This document shows positions 43,217 through 44,856 of a DNA stretch of 44,856 nt, piece by piece. The notes under the pieces are model-generated. The model was not told the origin of the DNA. It did no database searches and worked only from the letters and a program-made list of their open reading frames with translations. Position numbers and translations under genes: made by a program. Every line of letters begins with the position of its first letter. Positions within the stretch are counted from its first letter, which is position 1. The stretch covers positions 1 through 44,856 of the forward strand of contig JACZXW010000009.1 in the NCBI GenBank assembly GCA_022571415.1, read 5' to 3'. The stretch comes from Pseudomonadota bacterium (GTDB taxonomy: Bacteria; Pseudomonadota; Gammaproteobacteria; Pseudomonadales; Azotimanducaceae).

Positions 43217-43625
43217 TTGAGCGGGCGTCAGGACACACCTGTGGAGCAGGCGCTACCGCTTTCCACCATCATAAATTACAACCTGTCCGCCGTTGGCGCT
43301 GGGGTCATGTTTTCTTATGGTTAGCCTTTACCTGATGAAGTTTGCCACCGACGAATTGCGGATATCTCTTGCAGCCATGGGCGTCATCTTCGGAATACCC
43401 AGAATATGGGATGCGCTAACCGACCCTATGGCCGGGTATTTCAGTGGCAGAACCCGGCTGAAATCAGGTGGAAGACGACCCTGGATGCTGGCTTCTATCC
43501 TGCCCATCAGCACTAGCTTCTACATGATGTGGAATTCTCCTCTAGGCCTGGATGGGCACGCAGACCGGAAGATTTGCGAGGTCCTTGATCAGAATGCGCC
43601 GATGCTGCGTCAGGCAGGCTCCTGA
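43217..43625 (+). pseudogene. Frameshifted, truncated MFS (GPH-type) sugar transporter
   Basis: The N-terminal part of a cation-symporting MFS transporter. Frame 1 reads LPLSTIINYNLSAVGAGVMF, then breaks at the TTTT run near 43309-43313. Frame 2 continues as LMVSLYLMKFATDEL, GVIFGIPRIWDALTDPMAGY and GGRRPWMLASILP. Homology stops near 43545 (MMWNSPLG), after about 100 of the usual 450 residues. The last 26 codons (LDGHADRKICEVLDQNAPML...) do not look like a transporter and end in TGA overlapping the next ATG. They may be the tail of a different, deleted gene. The product cannot be functional. Confidence 0.75.
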
Positions 43626-44311
43626 TGGACGGCATTCATGACTTTGGCGGTAAACCCGGGCATGGCCAGGTTGTCGTGGAAAAGCATGAACCTGTGTTCC
43701 ATTCTCGCTGGGAAGCCGCCGTCTTTGCCATGGCCGCGGCAGGTGCTGCAGCAGGCGCGTGGACCAACACGGATCGATTTCGACATGCCATTGAGAGAAT
43801 TGACCCGGTCGCATATCTTACTCAGGGTTACTACGGACGCTGGCTGGGGGGCATCGAAAACCTGTTGGTCGAGGCGGGCATTGTCACCAGGGAGATGATC
43901 AACGCGCGCGTGCAGAAAATAGGTGGGAGTTTGCAGGATCTTGTTGCTTCACGGCCGGAACTCGTTCCGGATCCGATGAGTGAGGCTGGCGCGACGCCAG
44001 GAAGTTCAAGAACAGTGAACAGGAAGCCGCGATTTGCGACCGGTGACCTGGTTCGGACTTCTGCACAGGCGGTACCCGGGCATACGCGATTGCCGGCTTA
44101 TGCCCGGGATAAGGTGGGCACAATCTTAACAATGCATGAAGCCTGGGTTTATCCTGACAGCAATGCCCATGGGCTGGGAGAAGACCCGCAATATTTGTAC
44201 ACGGTGCAGTTTACCGGTATCGAACTCTGGGGTAAGGGCGACGAGAATATCAAGGTGAGCCTTGATCTGTTCGAGCCTTACCTTTCAGCCGTTGATCTAG
44301 GGAACCTCTGA
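43625..44311 (+). CDS. nthB: Nitrile hydratase beta subunit (C-terminus altered by MITE)
   Basis: Beta subunit (228 residues) of the enzyme that hydrates nitriles to amides. It has the family start MDGIHDFGGKPGHGQV, VAYLTQGYYGRWLGGIENLL near residue 65, and the SH3-like C-terminal domain with FATGDLVRTS, LPAYARDKVGTILTMHEAWV and YTVQFTGIELWG. The ATG overlaps the stop of the preceding remnant (TGATG). The alpha subunit, which carries the catalytic metal site (CTLCSC), is absent from the window, so beta is orphaned here. The last codons (GNL) and TGA stop lie in the left inverted repeat of the MITE at 44301. Confidence 0.85.
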   Translation: MDGIHDFGGKPGHGQVVVEKHEPVFHSRWEAAVFAMAAAGAAAGAWTNTDRFRHAIERIDPVAYLTQGYYGRWLGGIENLLVEAGIVTREMINARVQKIGGSLQDLVASRPELVPDPMSEAGATPGSSRTVNRKPRFATGDLVRTSAQAVPGHTRLPAYARDKVGTILTMHEAWVYPDSNAHGLGEDPQYLYTVQFTGIELWGKGDENIKVSLDLFEPYLSAVDLGNL

Positions 44312-44471
44312 TTAAGAGGATATTTTCGTCAGAACGGGGTCGCCGAGACAAGGAAGAGGCGCATGCAGAAAATTTGTTAACATGCTTTGAGTTAACAAAT
44401 TTTTGAGTACGGTTCTGACGCGGTTATGGCGGAAATAGTGGTGCGGCATACCGACCTTAATCAGAGGTTCC
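44301..44471. mobile_element. IS5-group-like MITE with CTAG target duplication
   Basis: A 171-base element with perfect inverted ends GGAACCTCTGATTAAG (44301-44316) and its complement (44456-44471), flanked on both sides by CTAG (44297-44300 and 44472-44475). A YTAR 4-base duplication and GGAA...AAG ends are typical of the IS5 group. It has no transposase frame. Inside are two nested hairpins: CGTCAGAAC (44327-44335) with GTTCTGACG (44412-44420), and AAAATTTGTTAAC (44369-44381) with GTTAACAAATTTT (44391-44403). The 44476-44631 stretch holds a 9-base inverted repeat (44485-44493 with 44542-44550) and no gene. Confidence 0.88.
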
Positions 44472-44605
44472 CTAGGGAAACTATTGTGAGAGATCTAATG
44501 GTCCTGGCTTATGCAGAGATTTGTTGAAGATTCCGGGAATGTCTCTCACAGGGATTGAGGACGATCGCTGCTAGCAGGGGATGCTGGTCCATTTCATCAT
44601 GGGCA

Positions 44606-44620
44606 CCCTGACAGTCAGGG
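44606..44620 (+). promoter_or_regulatory. 15-base palindrome before the DUF4124 gene
   Basis: CCCTGAC, one base, GTCAGGG. The right arm runs into the purine-rich ribosome-binding site (AGGGGGAAG) of the GTG at 44632. It may be an operator or a hairpin that hides the site. Confidence 0.4.
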
Positions 44621-44631
44621 GGAAGTAGCGA

Positions 44632-44856
44632 GTGTGTTTTAGGAACCGTGCATTGATCATGCTGTCGCTCATGGCAGCACTGCCATCAGCAGCAGACATC
44701 TACCGCTGTCAGACAGAAGATGGCAAGTGGCTGTTTACCGACGGCCAATGTGATCATGAGGCAGGGGAACTCGTCAAACTGTCACCATTAGTGATATTCA
44801 GAAAATTACAACCAGTGATATTAAGTCAGGCTGAACACCGGGCGCTGGCGGATATA
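44632..44856 (+). CDS. DUF4124-like exported protein (3' end outside window)
   Basis: A frame running off the right edge. GTG 44632 follows a strong purine-rich ribosome-binding site at about 8 bases. It gives a signal peptide with a basic start and a hydrophobic core (RNRALIMLSLMAALPSAA), followed by DIYRCQTEDGKWLFTDGQC, the usual pattern at the N-terminus of DUF4124 proteins, including the paired Cys. The rest visible (about 40 residues) is polar. These are small periplasmic proteins of unknown role. Confidence 0.7.
   Translation, partial: MCFRNRALIMLSLMAALPSAADIYRCQTEDGKWLFTDGQCDHEAGELVKLSPLVIFRKLQPVILSQAEHRALADI

Noticed and set aside
43542-43814. A 90-codon minus-strand frame over the nitrile hydratase start
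   Set aside because: It lies opposite a well-conserved coding sequence and shows no recognisable protein features.

Overview
The window looks like chromosomal DNA from an environmental gammaproteobacterium. It has roughly even GC. The evidence is the gene set: syd next to aroA, srkA, nudC, NADPH-type gltBD, an ada/alkA/ogt repair cluster, modABC, and TPR-sulfotransferase and PCu(A)C genes. Nothing identifies a genus, and no rRNA, tRNA or CRISPR array was found. Most of the window is core metabolism on the minus strand. Accessory or decaying patches lie near 7.2 kb, 20.3-20.7 kb, 37.8-38.3 kb and 43.2-44.5 kb.

Layout. 0-7 kb: end of a secreted protein, then gltB-gltD (ammonia assimilation), whose promoter carries an inverted repeat. 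7.2-9.3 kb: an ATPase remnant, mdh and a lipoprotein esterase. 9.4-13.6 kb: a phosphomannose isomerase-like protein, an Ada-AlkA fusion with ogt (alkylation repair), a triple tandem repeat and a START-domain protein. 13.7-17.6 kb: syd-aroA and a four-gene unit of EF-hand protein, ECF sigma factor, probable anti-sigma and periplasmic metal sensor. 17.7-20.3 kb: hemJ-like gene, TauE/SafE exporter and an acyltransferase. 20.3-20.7 kb: two inverted copies of a structured repeat between convergent genes. 20.7-25.1 kb: an overlapping nudC-modA-modB-modC-srkA operon. 25.3-29.7 kb: comF, then tolC, a DegQ-like protease, a TerB-like protein and a small exported protein. 29.9-36.2 kb: purN-prs, ileS (type 2) and an amidase. 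36.3-41.2 kb: malonyl-CoA synthetase, a decarboxylase remnant, a methyltransferase/LPS-kinase-like pair, an ArsR/SRPBCC pair and PCu(A)C. 41.2-44.9 kb: TPR-sulfotransferase, a flavin-type oxidase, a broken MFS gene, a nitrile hydratase beta subunit capped by an IS5-type MITE, and the start of a DUF4124 protein.

The most striking signal is upstream of ileS. A promoter overlaps the prs stop codon. It is followed by a 15-codon reading frame, MHLPIIRIIHCRLVG, with four Ile codons in two adjacent pairs, and then by a strong intrinsic terminator ending 29 bases before the ileS start. This is the layout of a ribosome-mediated transcription attenuator sensing charged tRNA-Ile, here in front of a type-2 (eukaryote-like) isoleucyl-tRNA synthetase. 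Other notable signals are the paired repeats at 20.3-20.7 kb, whose arms differ between copies yet stay self-complementary. An ArsR-type operator fills a promoter spacer at 40.65 kb. The MITE at 44.3 kb supplies the last codons and stop of the nitrile hydratase gene.
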